A stretch of 64,000 nucleotides of DNA, taken from the NCBI RefSeq assembly GCF_024713975.1, contig NC_091113.1, positions 13,156,501 through 13,220,500 on the forward strand, read 5' to 3'. How positions within the stretch are numbered: the first letter of the stretch is position 1; each line of letters opens with the position of its first letter. This DNA is from Paralichthys olivaceus. Lineage: Eukaryota; Chordata; Actinopteri; Pleuronectiformes; Paralichthyidae. Positions 33,258-45,200 of the stretch are shown piece by piece. The position numbers and the translations under genes were made by a program. The notes beneath the pieces were generated by a model that had not been told where the DNA came from, did no database searches, and was given only the letters and a program-made list of their open reading frames with translations.

Positions 33258-36200
33258 ATGTCGGAGCCGGAGTCTCTGAGGTGCTCCAGCGCCAGGAACC
33301 GTGGAGGCGTCCAGAGGGTGGAGGGCAAACTGCGAGCCAGCGTAGAGAAGGGGGATTACTACGAAGCACACCAGATGTACAGGACTTTATTTTTTAGGTA
33401 AGAGTCCGCTCCGTGTCCGCAGCTGCAGCTGTTAATTGTCAGTGCTCGGCTTTGGGGCCTGTCTGTTCCAGAGCCCCGTGTCCGCCCTGCTGCCATACCT
33501 GCCCGCTTAGGATTGGTTGGATCTCGCCACGGACCCACCCACTCGCGTTGTTCCGCCTGTTTGTTTGCGCAGCTGAGCTGTCCATCACGCCACGGCTAGT
33601 TAGCTGGCTAGCTACGTGATTAGCCAAAAAATGCTGCGGCTAGTTAGCTAGCTACGTGTTTAGCAACTTAGTTAGCAGACTAAACAGAGCTATTCGGGCT
33701 GCTGAGGCGAAACACACACACACACAGCCTGTGTGGGTGAAGAAGATGTTTCACGTGTAACAGAATATTTGAGACTAACCGTGAAATGAACCACTGGAGT
33801 TTGTTAAACGTGTTCTTAGAAGCTGTCCATCTGCGTTAGCATGTAGCCACACAGCTACACTGCACTGTCGCAGTCTGGGCTTTGGTGTGTCTTCTATGGT
33901 TATATTATTTCACAATTTACAATGGAGAAATGACCACTGGTTAATTTGGCTGAGTGGGAGACATGTCTCCGTGGAACTGCTCTGTCTGCCATCTTTTTTA
34001 ATAAGCAACATTCACACCCATGATGTGGGTCTGATCCTATGTAGTTGGATCAGTAACAGAAGTGGACGCTGTCAGAGCAATGAAAACATGATCTGGTTGT
34101 CTACCAGCCTCCAGCATAGTTGAAATGTTGTAATTAAATCAAATTGAAGTCAAACCTTCTACATATCTTCATAATGATCATTGATTTATTCCTTCTCATC
34201 ATTAAAAGTCATAATTGTTATTATGAATACCTGTTTCTCATCTTAAATACTGCAGGTGGTCTTAACTAAAGTTCTTTAGTGTGATACCTTCTTATCTCAA
34301 ACTTAACAGCTGTGTGTGTGTATTATCTGTCATCAGCAGTGTTGAGTGATGCAAGGGAAGCTTGTGACTGGAACCACAAAGCAGATCTTATCGTTTAACG
34401 CTGACATTTCTGTCTTCCATCAGGTACATGTCACAGGTAAAACATGCTGAGGCCAGGGAGTTGATGTACAATGGCGCTCTACTGTTCTTCAGCTATAACC
34501 AGGTACATGCAACACACACAAAATTCTCCATATTAGAATGAATCTTTGTTATTAATGCAAAAAAACAATCAGGTTTTTGTGGACATGTTAAAATAGCCAG
34601 GTATTTGGACAAACAACCTAATTGTGTGTTCAATTCATTATCAGTCAGTTGGCTGGTGAATTCATAATCAACAGATTGATTCAACCTCATATTCTGGTCC
34701 TGAATATTCCGATACAGTTAAGAAAAATCTACCTGTTATGTTCTCGTCTGCAGCAAAACAGTGCAGCAGATTTGTCCATGCTGGTGCTGGAAGTGTTGGA
34801 GAAATCTGAGACAAAAGTCGAGGATGAAATATTAGGTGAGTGGTAACCTTGAACCCTATGAAAATAATAAATGTGCAAAACTACCTGCACTGACGTTTAC
34901 TGTTATACTTTTATGGGTGTGAAAGAGAGGGTGGCTACAGGACATGATGTTCTTTACTATGTGCTGTCCTTTTGATTGTTAAAAGGAGTCTCACCAACAT
35001 GAGCTGTGTTCCTGTACTATTGTTACAAATACATGCAGTACTTCACAGCAAGATGTACAGAATTTCAAATCACAAATACAGAGTACTTAAAATGCCCTGA
35101 AAGAGTTCATAACATTGAGCAAAGTGCAAACCAGGAAGACATCAACCTCGGAGCCCATCGGCTATTATCTTATGGTGAATTAGCCTCCGATAGTAACGGA
35201 TGATATTTTGGTGCTCCCTGTGGAGATGGTGGATATCTGGGCCGTGTCTTCTGTTGGCCATACACATGGTCACAATCTGACTCGTTTCTATTATCATGTA
35301 AGTTGAAAGTTTCTCCGAACAACACACAAACAGTGAACGAGAAATGGAAACCAGAAGGCTTGTGCCTCTTCTACAGATTCCTCATATTCACATGTAGAAT
35401 CTGTTTATAGAGATTCGTAAAAAATACACTGTTTGTGAAGTAAATTATGTTTTTAAAGACAATTGTAACCACGCAAATGTTAAAATGTAAAAAGAATATA
35501 TGTATAATATAGAGAATCCTGATCAATATGTTTATAGCCACCTTACAATGTCATGTCATTCAGACACACAGGCCTTTCTCAAGGACAGCACAATAGGACT
35601 TTTTGAAGTAAAGAGGATATTCTCTGATGTTATTGGGCTTGTTTGTGTGTTTTCTAAGCAGAAAGCCTGGCTAAGCTATTCAGCCGGATGGACCAGAACT
35701 CTCCGGAGAGAGTAGCATTTGTGTCCAGAGCCTTGAAATGGTCTACAGGAGGCTCCGGCAAGTTGGGTCACCCAAAACTACACCAGTTGCTAGCTGTCAC
35801 CTTATGGAAAGGTAACTGATTAAACGTTTAGTTTATAAACGGTAAAGGATTAAGAAGATGTTTTCAGACATTTTCCTGAACATTTCCAGAGGGGCTGCAT
35901 GTGAGAACGCATATGTCTGAGTCAGAAGCCCCACATATTTCCTGGAGCTATTCCTGCCAGCCCCCCCTGGTAAAGCCCATGTGACAATACAGCAGGGACA
36001 TTTCCGGAAAATTCCCACTGAGCAAGGTAGTGTGTTGACAATGTTTCTAACATGCAACGGATGAGAAACTGAAAGAATACAAATAGCATATTTCAACTCT
36101 TTGGTTGATTTTGCGATTACATCCAGAAGCTTGTCATATTGTTGTCAGCGCTTCAGTAAAACATCACTTCCCTCACCATTTTTGATGTACTGTAGACAAA

Positions 36201-38925
36201 AAACACTGACTTCCACAGCAGAATTCATACATCATGTCCTGCCTCTCCATCCTCGCCTGAAGGGTCTGGACATTTTCCAGTTGTTGTGAATGTGTCTAAA
36301 CCAAGCAAGCTCCTGCTGCTCAATTTTCTGGACGTTTTCCAGAGTTCTTGTCAGAAAACGGTACAATATTAAAATGGTTTTCACAGGTTATCATGAATAT
36401 GAGTGAAACTGTAAACCTGTAAACTTATTTAAGACCACATTTTACCTATCAGTCATGACCTGCTTCCATTCTGGGTTCTGCGCATCATGATTCTTGTCAA
36501 CACACATCAGGATAGACCCCAATCCTCTTTCTCAGCAGCAGACTGTTTTGTGTGTCTCCTTCAAATGTAAACAGTTGAAACATTTAAATATTTTGTGTTT
36601 TCAGAGCAAAACTACAGTGAGTCTCGTTACCACTTCCTGCATTCCTCTGACGGCGAGGGCTGCGCACAGATGCTGGTGGAGTATTCGTCGTCACGAGGCT
36701 TCCGCAGCGAGGTCGACATGTTTGTAGTGCAGGCCGTCCTACAGTACGTAAAAAATTAAATTTTATATCATCACACTGTAAAAATCTGTGTTTGAAATAT
36801 CTTCACCTCCAAATTATCAATCAGTACAGCTGTAGTTTGTAATGTCCTGTAAATTTCATACAAACTTATAAGATTTAAAGTTTAGATTTTAAATTCAGAA
36901 CACGTGTCACCCTCTTTCAGGTTTTCTGTCCCATCAACTCGTTTTAACTGTATTGTCTGTACCTTCTCTATTTCTATACTTCCCTGCTCTCAACCCCACC
37001 CCCCAGGTTCCTCTGCTTAAAGAACAAAAACAGTGCTTCTGTGGTGTTCAGCACATACACAGAGAAACACCCGTCCATAGAGAGGGGCCCTCCCTTCGTC
37101 CAGCCTCTACTAAACTTTATTTGGTTTCTGCTGCTGGCAGTGGATGGGTGAGGAAAACAATGTTAAAGTTACTGCTTAATAATCAGTCAACAGTTTGTGT
37201 TCGATAACCAGATTGGATATAATAATGCGCAGTATTATTATTAATAAAATATTTCTTCTGTCTCTCAGGGGTAAATTAACAGTTTTCACAGTGTTATGTG
37301 AACAATATCAACCTTCCCTGAAGAGGGACCCCATGTACAATGAGGTGAGTGTAAAGCTATTAAGTTGTTTTTTACCATTTCACCTCTTAATCATGTATTA
37401 AAGCAGCTACACTCACATGTGTTAGTCGTGTATTGCTTATATACCTTGTCTCTAACCTTATCTGGTTGAAAAAAAAAAAATCTAAACTGTAACAGTAGGT
37501 GGGTTTCCAGCCAAAATACGAATTCATGCAGGTTTCCATCCACTGAGGCTAACGCCCTTTCTTGCCATGTTCAAGAAAATTCATTCTCAATCTTCTCCAA
37601 AGTGTGTTGGCTTCTTCCTCGGGTTGTGCTCCTTCATTTGAGTCGTTTTTCCATAATCCTGCCAACAAACACCAATGAAAACGTAACCTCCTTCTGTAAA
37701 ATGTCATGGTTCATGGAAACCCACCTAATATAGAAATCTAAAATATTTCAGTCCATGTAAACAAAGTCTCCATGTCTCTCTGTCCTCTTCCTCTGGACGT
37801 CTTCCTATCTCCTCAGTATCTCGACAGAATAGGACAGCTTTTCTTTGGGGTTCCACCCAAACAGTCTCCATCATACGGTGGGCTGCTAGGTGAGTGGACC
37901 GAGGTTTTGCTCATTCAAGCAGATTTCTAATTATTCTCTTTACATTTGTGCTTCATTTTGGTAAATAAGCTCATGCACTGTCTTGTGGAGGGTTGGATGG
38001 AAGACTGACACCACTCTCATGTCTGTAAAGTAGATATGAAACTTAATATTGGCCACATCCTGGGACTTCATGTAGTCTGTTGTTAAGTGGACAACCAGCA
38101 AAGAGGTGAGTGAGCAGAGCAGCACGTCAGGTGGCGTCAGGGCTGCTGCAAGATTATCTGTTATGTTTGACTCGGTAGCTGCCGACGTGAGCTTTCGAAC
38201 AGACTCGCTGCGTCTGATGATGCGTCTGATGTTGCAGGGCTACAGACTAAACTTTACATAGGTGCATCTAACTTTTTCATTTAGGTTTGTGCGTTTCTGT
38301 GTTTATATAACTCGAGTTTACTTGTATATTGAGTCCTCAGGAGGAAAGCCATAACACATTTTTGCACATATTTCAAGTCAAGTAGACACGACAGGTGTTT
38401 TAACAGACAGGTATCTTGTTGAAGGTAAGGCAATGTTTCACAAAAAAAAGAAAACTGCAGATTTTGCTTCCAGTGGCCAGCATAGCGCAAACCAAGAGCT
38501 GCGCACTGAACCCTGCAACCAGCCCAATGTAAACGGCTTTCTATCTGAAAGGGCCTTTAGTGTGGCCTGACAACTTGCCAACATGTAATCCTCAAAGTAC
38601 TTAGGACCACATGGTATTAGACTGACGGGCAGATTTTGTTGCTGCTGGACAGAACTGGCTGTTTCCAATCTTTATGCTAACCAACACATTTTCCATGTAG
38701 ATATGAGAGTGGTTTCAATCTTCTCATCTAACTCCTTGATGAGCATATACCTACTTTTGAGATAGACAATCTCAATACAAGGTTATTTAAACTTTTTTCA
38801 TGAGTGTGATGGTCACTGTGTTGCCTCGTGCAGGAAACCTGCTGAACAGCCTGATGGGGTCGGGCGAGGACGATGACGGGGCTGAAGAAGCCCAGGAAGA
38901 CAGCAGCCCCATAGAACTGGACTGA
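33258..38925 (+). CDS. get4: Golgi to ER traffic protein 4 (GET4), complete
   Basis: Exons: 33258-33397, 34424-34502, 34754-34835, 35662-35811, 36605-36743, 37007-37147, 37269-37344, 37817-37889, 38834-38925 (TGA). All junctions are GT-AG and in phase, giving 323 aa; human GET4 is 327. GET4 is an alpha-solenoid, cytosolic subunit of the BAG6-UBL4A-GET4 complex that hands tail-anchored proteins to GET3/TRC40. Recognisable family blocks are [20 protein letters not shown] (14-33), [13 protein letters not shown] (34-46), [56 protein letters not shown], and the C-terminal acidic tail ending SSPIELD. The start is fixed by a CGACCATGT context and family agreement. Intact, with no missing exon. The neighbour upstream is divergent mrtfa; downstream it converges with vps35l. 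Confidence 0.97.
33593..33664 (+). repeat. Imperfect tandem duplication in get4 intron 1
   Basis: The unit cggctagttagct..agctacgtg.ttagc occurs twice (33593-33624 and 33637-33664), separated by caaaaaatgctg. It is rich in GTTAGC/GCTAGC words that also mark the mrtfa and zdhhc16 starts. Confidence 0.75.
35862..36360. repeat. Repeat family with 'agctgctttcagacat' end, copy 2 (get4 intron)
   Basis: Contains ttcagacattttcctgaaca, gcatatgtctgagtcag, gttgacaatgtttctaacat, gaaactgaaagaatacaaat and the closing ttctggacgttttccagag. It fills most of the get4 intron between exons 35662-35811 and 36605-36743. Confidence 0.65.
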
Positions 38926-38971
38926 GCCTGCAGCCCGGGAGAAGAACAAGTAAACACAAAGAAGAGGAAGA

Positions 38972-38988
38972 CCCCCCCCCCCCCCCCC
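38972..38988 (+). repeat. C17 homopolymer in the get4 3'UTR
   Basis: Seventeen C bases start 47 bases after the get4 stop codon, followed by atcgatcga. Simple repeat; may be a sequencing or assembly weak point. Confidence 0.95.
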
Positions 38989-40361
38989 ATCGATCGACTC
39001 CCTTCGTCACCTCGACAACAGGGATGGGGCGGGGCTTGGGTCCGTGTTTTCAGAGGCGTGCTGTTTCCAGGAAACCCACCCTCCCCCCATCCAACCTATC
39101 CAGTCCAAAATCAAGAATTAGAATCAGGTCACCAAAACATCTCCCTCAGCACTGCCTGGACCGACTGCGCAAAACTGCAAACTCTTCCCAAGTTGTTCAG
39201 ATTGTATTATTTTATTTTAATAATTATTTTGTTAGTCTGGGACTTTTGTTCTGCGTTTAGGGTTAATGATTTTTAGCCAACACATAACTCGTTGTTTGCT
39301 CCCTGTGAAAACCAGAGGAGAGGACAGCGTCCGGAGTGAAAGCTTTCACCACAATGTGCGATTAGATCATTACCAGATGGTTTAATCAACTAACTACAAA
39401 TATACAACTGTTTTGTTTGTTCGATCAGAGCCATGGTGTTAACTTAATTTACTCAAATTTAATAAATTGTTGCTGTAGTCAAGGCTGCTCAGTTTCTCGG
39501 CTTTATGAACAAAAAAAAAACAGCGCTCTGTGTAAAGTCATCTTGCACCTTGAATGTCAACCAAACAAACCTTTTCTGCTCAGTATCTTTATGGGTCATA
39601 TTTTATTCAACTATAAACAGAGCTGTCTGTGTACAAGTAGCTCCAGGTCTCACTTTTTTTGTATGTGCACTCGCTGAGCTGCTGCAGAGCTCATCCGCAC
39701 TGCGTCCGAGAGAATCAGTGTCAGAATATCCAGTTTTGGCCTCGTTACAGTCAGTAGATGTCTTGTTTAAAAAAAAATCCTGGCAGCGAGGTGCGTGAAG
39801 CAGTTGGTGATCTTGAGGTGAGAGGAGAAAAATGAGACACCAAAAATCCGTTAAGAGTGAATTTTGCTTCGCGTGTTTATAAGAAGCTGATATTTAAATC
39901 TTCTGCGTACCTATCTGTTTCTGGCTTTTGTTTCAGTTCTCCCTTTCAAGAAAATATTTTCGAACAGTTCCTTTTGGAGGTGTCTCGACGGTCTGTCTTC
40001 AGTTCAGCTCATGCACGACACAATAGCTGCTGTTTATCAGTGTTAATTTCATCGACCCTCAGAGAGCTCACACTACACTGCTTGTTCCCCTCGATGGCTG
40101 TCTTTGCCCACATCATTCAAAGTTGGCTTTGTTTTTCCTCGTAGTGACATTTGATCAGCCCAGGTCTGGTCAGTTCGCTATTTTTAGGAATTAAAAAAAA
40201 GAACCTTAACTGTGCTCCAGAAAATGGAGAGCGGTCAAACCCCCCTGTGAAGTCAAAATCTTTATTAAAAACTCGGAATGTCAACAGGTCTTCCAATGTC
40301 AAGAAGTTTTTATTTACTTGTGTGTAATTATCTGTGTGGGAGCTAGAATTGGCAGATATTC

Positions 40362-40367
40362 AATAAA
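40362..40367 (+). terminator. Candidate polyadenylation signal of get4
   Basis: AATAAA followed by aactttatgaaaatg, about 1.4 kb after the stop codon. An earlier AATAAA in ttaataaattg near 39460 may give a shorter form. Confidence 0.5.
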
Positions 40368-41093
40368 AACTTTATGAAAATGAATCATGAATCAGTCGAG
40401 CAAAATTTGAAAACTAAAATGATTCAATAGATCTTTATTATTTAAAACGCTAAATGTTGGTGTTTTTACAAAATGAAAAGAAGGTACACAAAGAAAAATA
40501 GCTGAAATACCATTGTGTGATGACAAGTTGCTTATAATTTATCTCAATGGTTCATTTAAATATTAGACTGAAGAATTTCAGATGATCTAAATTTCCCATT
40601 TAGTTCTTCCACACAGGACTGGCTGGCTCAATGTCTCAGTGCTACAGACAGACTGATAGAATATTGTTGAGTTTCTGTGATTGTTTCCATCAGATGTTGA
40701 AAATATAACGAAAAGGCGAGTGATGTGGCTGCAGACAACAGAGATCGAAAAAAGAAAAATCTAAAATCTTAAAATCAATTATTGAAATGACCCCAAGAAT
40801 AATTCTCTCTGGTGACCAGCGCCTCCTGCAGGCCTCTCTGTTGCAACGCTGAGGTCGACTATCCAAACGGGAAATTCGGGGCAAAACTGACTCAGGTTCC
40901 TCATGTTTTCCCAAAGAGATCAACCAACTGAGCAGTATCACAAAACATGCTTCAGTTCCCATATCACATGTTTCTGTGCAGTGTCAACTGTCATTGCTGT
41001 TTTTTAGTTCTATTTTGTTTTCTGAGCCTGAAGTCAGTTCTGTCACGATTTCCCTTTAATCATCTGGAAGTACAAAAAGTGTGTGACCAAAGG

Positions 41094-41095
<2 letters not shown>

Positions 41096-41129
<34 letters not shown>
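41096..41129. repeat. (TG)n microsatellite
   Basis: A perfect run of about 17 GT dinucleotides between get4 and vps35l. Confidence 0.97.
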
Positions 41130-41130
<1 letters not shown>

Positions 41131-41618
41131 ACTGAACAACATTGCAGCGTTTGTATTTGATTTTTTTGTCTTTGAGAACTAAAGGGGAGTGTTTGCCTTT
41201 GCAATGATTCACTAACTGAATAAACTACAACTTAAGAGTTTCAGAATGTCTCGAAACAAACGGCATCCTGTCTGGTTTTTTGGATTCATACTCAAAATTT
41301 AAATACAAACAGAATTTAAGTTTATTTCTACAAACGCATGAAGACAACATGTCAAAATACTATAGTTAAAGCAATATTATTACATTACTGTTAATATTGT
41401 ATCCATGATGACAGGTATATGATTTTCTTCTCAGAAATAGCTGCAGGTAAAACTGAAAGTGAATTTTCATTGCAATATATATATAAACGAGGACAAAAGC
41501 ACAGCAGCAGAACAGATACTGTATGACACTTGTTAACTCATTTTCTTTTTTGTTTCTTTTCCATTCCTTCCTTTTCCGAATCGCTCATCTGTGAAAATTT
41601 GTTTTAGTGCAAAGCAAC

Positions 41619-41893
41619 TGCTCTTAGACATCCGCTGAAGTCCGGATATTTTCCTGAAATTCTCCTGCGGGTGTATGTGGGAGAGAATGCAAATGTCTGA
41701 GTCAGTTTTTTTAAGAACTTTTCCTGCCAGCCCGCCTAGTAAAATGTCTGGAGAAACATTCATAGCGTGTGACTGAGCGTGTTGATGATGTAACACAGGA
41801 CAGACGTGAAACTGAGGATACGAATATCTCAGGAGGAAAAAGAGGAGCCAATTTTCCAGACATTTTCTAGAGTTCATATCTGAATACAGCTTC
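41619..41893. repeat. Repeat family with 'agctgctttcagacat' end, copy 3
   Basis: Shares atgcaaatgtctgagtcag, gttgatgatgtaacacagg, ggatacgaatatctcagg and ccagacattttctagagttc, ending atctgaatacagcttcaa. It lies between the convergent get4 and vps35l genes. Confidence 0.65.
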
Positions 41894-41980
41894 AAGGGAT
41901 GAATGGATTTTTCTTCCTTTGCAAACTTTAGTCATTTACACAGTTGAAACAGTTGCTGTTTTTCTGTAACTTCGGTTTAA

Positions 41981-42127
41981 AGGTACAGTGTGTAGAATTT
42001 AGTGACATCTAGTGTTGAAATTGCATGTTACAGCTGAACACCCCTCACCCTCCCCTTCCAAACATGAAAAAGAACCTGTGCTGTTTAGTTTGTCTTTCAC
42101 CTAAATCTTACACACGGAACCTTTAAG
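41981..42127. repeat. Short MITE with terminal inverted repeats
   Basis: Left end ttaaaggtacagtgtgtaga and right end cttacacacggaacctttaa are imperfect inverted repeats. The interior has gtgacatctagtgttgaaat. A related partial copy with gcgacatctagtggtaaagt lies at 44690-44930. No coding capacity. Located beyond the 3' end of vps35l. Confidence 0.75.
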
Positions 42128-42229
42128 TGCCAATATTAGCTTCTTTAATACTGTGAGTGTGACATCCAAAGGAATTTTTCTCCGTTCACAATCCTACAGA
42201 CATTTCATTCTTCTTTGTGCTTTTTATGT

Positions 42230-42235
42230 TTTATT
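42230..42235 (-). terminator. Candidate polyadenylation signal of vps35l
   Basis: AATAAA on the minus strand (tttatt forward) only about 15 bases after the stop codon. This would make a very short 3'UTR; further tttatt words farther down (near 41323) may be the signal actually used. Confidence 0.35.
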
Positions 42236-42249
42236 TAGTAAATGGGTCT

Positions 42250-45200
42250 TCAGGTGCGGGACTGCAGTGTGAGCCTCTGGACTATATCTGACAGGTGAGC
42301 CGTGTCAGGCTGCTGAGCCTGGTGTTTGATATACTCCAGAGTCCGAACCTGAAGCAGGGAGACAGTGAGGCATTATTATTAAAAAAAAAAAGTTTAATCT
42401 GACGTCAACCAGTAACAGTGAGATGGCTGAAAACCGGGGGTTTGATATGTTTGCGGGCGGGGATGTGAACTCACCGAGAGGCGAGTCTCACAGTATCCAT
42501 GTTTGTGGCTGAGGTTCCACAGGTTGACGGTGAGCTGGCTCAGCTTGTTGTTCCTCAGGTCGCCGTGAGCCAGCAGGACAGCGAACAGAGAGAGGGCTAC
42601 AGTGCCTTGGCGCCGTGTGTTCTGCTGTAAAGAACATTAAGGGAGGGACATAAATGAGGGAAACCTTAGATCTCGCTATCTGCCAGCAGAGGGCAAACAC
42701 TGAAGTGACCGTCAAACTGAACGCTACAAAAACATTGCTTCTTTGCGTCTGTCCGCACCTCATCACGACCCAGAGTCTTCAGATGATCCAGGATCTGTCC
42801 GATCAGGGTCTCACACAGTTTGTTGATTTCTGAGAGAAACTTGGGGTCTCCTCCGTAGAGCGTCTCGTTGGAATCCACTGAGTCCAGGAGAGAGAAGATA
42901 CATGTAGGCAGAAAAAAAAAAAAATGGAAGCACTCATTCGTGTAAGATCCCAACCCCCTATAAACCACAGTACAGCCTGTAGTCATGAAGCAAAATAGTT
43001 GAGGTGTTACATCACTTAAAACTAAATTTAGATAGGAATGAACCAGGGGATGATCCATAAAATAGGATCAGGAAGATCAGAAAGTTCCCTTGTCTGGATT
43101 TCTGGAAAACCTTGGATAGTGTGCTTCCAAAATAAGGGATCATAGAATAGTTAAGCTAATTCTGTCATCCAGAAAGACAGCAAACAGACTAATGGTCCTC
43201 CAAAGTGAAGGATTGTTGCATATGAGATATTTTTCCTCTGCTGTGTGTGCGTGTACCTCTGGGGACGGAGTAAAGGTAGTTTTCCTGGCTCATGGCGGCC
43301 AGCAGGGGCAGAGCGCTGATGTAAACCCGCACCTTGGCGTCGCTGTTGTCCTCCCAGGTGTAATCCTGGACCATGTTGAGCAGACCTCGGACTAGGTAGA
43401 GCACGCCATGCTCGGGATGGTCCTGTAAACATAGAAATGGACCGTATTGGCAAACACACTCTGCAGGGAGTCTGGGGGGAGATGATGGACATGGCCTAGA
43501 AAATCACATCTGAACCAACACAACAAACAAGGCACGAGGAAGAACTTGATGTTCCCACTTAGGAGGATTTCCTTATCTTTCTTTTAATCTGAGGCAGATT
43601 GGAGAGGATTGAGTGTGTTACCGGGACAACCAGAAGCGTGGCCAAGAAGTTGTTGATGAAGTCAAGCAGGAAGCTTTCGGAGGAGCGAAGTTTCCCATCC
43701 ACGCTGATGGAGCGAGGGACCTCCGGGAGAATACTGACCGCTGCCTTCAGGAAGGCATCAGCTACAGGAGAGGAGAGATGGTAGGAGGAGAGGGAGGTGG
43801 GCAAGGAGGAAACAATATGAAAGAAAGAAAAGAAGGAATAATGTAGAAAAGATGTACAGAAGAAAGGCAGGAGAGGAGAGATAACAAAAGAGGTAAAGAT
43901 TAGGAGGGAAAGATTAGGATTTGTTCTAACAGGGAAAGAACTTTTGGCCGCAAAGTCTTGAATTAGATTATTGGCTTTTTACTTTCAGTTTAAAATGTGA
44001 AACCAGGAAGTGTGCTCACCCTGGGAGAGGCACTGATTGGCCAATGCAACCTGACCAGAGAGCAGGTAGAGGCTGAGACGACTGAAGATGCTGCTGAGAG
44101 ACGGGATGGTGATGAAACTGTAGGCAGCACACGCCTGGAGGAGGCAGAAAAACAGACAGAGAAACATGGTTATGGTGGTTATATCTGTCCGTGCGGGAAC
44201 ATACTGTGGCACCGTTGACTCACCCTGACAAACGCTGCCGTTTTGCGAGAGTGACTCCCTCTCATCACCCTCCTGGTCTCCATCGCCAGCTGGTTCACCG
44301 TCTGGGAAAGACAGGACCGGCTGAGCATCGAGCTGATGTGATATCATACACTCACACACACACACTGATTTCTACTGACGTGAATGAGCTGCACCAGAAC
44401 CGGCTCCAGGTTACAGAAGGTGGCTCTGGCTTCCACACAGAAACTCAACTGCTGCTCAAAATCACGGCCAAAAGACACCTGGACAACATGGTGGAGACAG
44501 AACAAAGAATCAAAGAGGGAGAAAACACACTTTTACTCATCAACTGTGATATGACTATTACATCCAAGACATTTTGTCAGATGGAAGTGGGATTATAATA
44601 TAAAATACATTACAATACTATACTATAATCTATGATGCCCGAACAGTTGTTATATAGAAGCTTAATAGAAAGAAAACTAGAAATTAGAGATCCAGTGTGT
44701 GGCATATGGCGACATCTAGTGGTAAAGTTGCACTTTGCATCCAATTCCTCATGATTACTTCCCAAATAATACAATGGCCACAAGAAGATGGGAAGAAATA
44801 CGCAAAAACGCCCTCTAAAGAGCCAGTGTTTGTTTTGTCCCTTCTGGGCTACTGTAGAAACATGCAGGTTCAACATGGAGGACTTTGTGGAGAGGGAGCC
44901 GGGCTCTCTGTAGACGTAGAGGCCCATTGAAAAAAAAACAATTTTTACTTTTAGGTGATTAAACACAAATAAATACATACTTTTTTTTCAACTTCTTGCA
45001 ATAAATCCCTCTAATTATTGCACAGTGAATCGTTAAAAGAACAGTAATCAAAACAAGAAAAAGATCATTAGTTCATAAAGCACAAGTCGGTGGAGTCTCA
45101 CCATGCGGATGAAGCCGATGATCAGCAGAGCCAAAGATCTTCTCTCATCCTCCAGAGTGAGAGCGCTGCAAGATAAAGAGCAGAGGGCTGAAGAATCATG

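Larger units (their letters stand above)
38926..40390 (+). other. get4: get4 3'UTR
   Basis: Sequence after the get4 stop, with a C17 tract at 38972-38988 and an AATAAA signal at 40362-40367 in a T-rich context. The frames here (39417-39798 and similar) have no recognisable domains. Confidence 0.6.
40391..42229. other. Intergenic interval between convergent get4 and vps35l
   Basis: No gene is supported. It holds a TG microsatellite (41096-41129), the repeat at 41619-41893 and the MITE at 41981-42127. The 90-residue minus-strand frame at 40690-40962 has no recognisable features. Part of the interval may be vps35l 3'UTR. Confidence 0.55.

Noticed and set aside
40690..40962. 90-residue minus-strand frame between get4 and vps35l
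   Set aside because: No domain, no exon structure, and it lies in likely untranslated or intergenic sequence.
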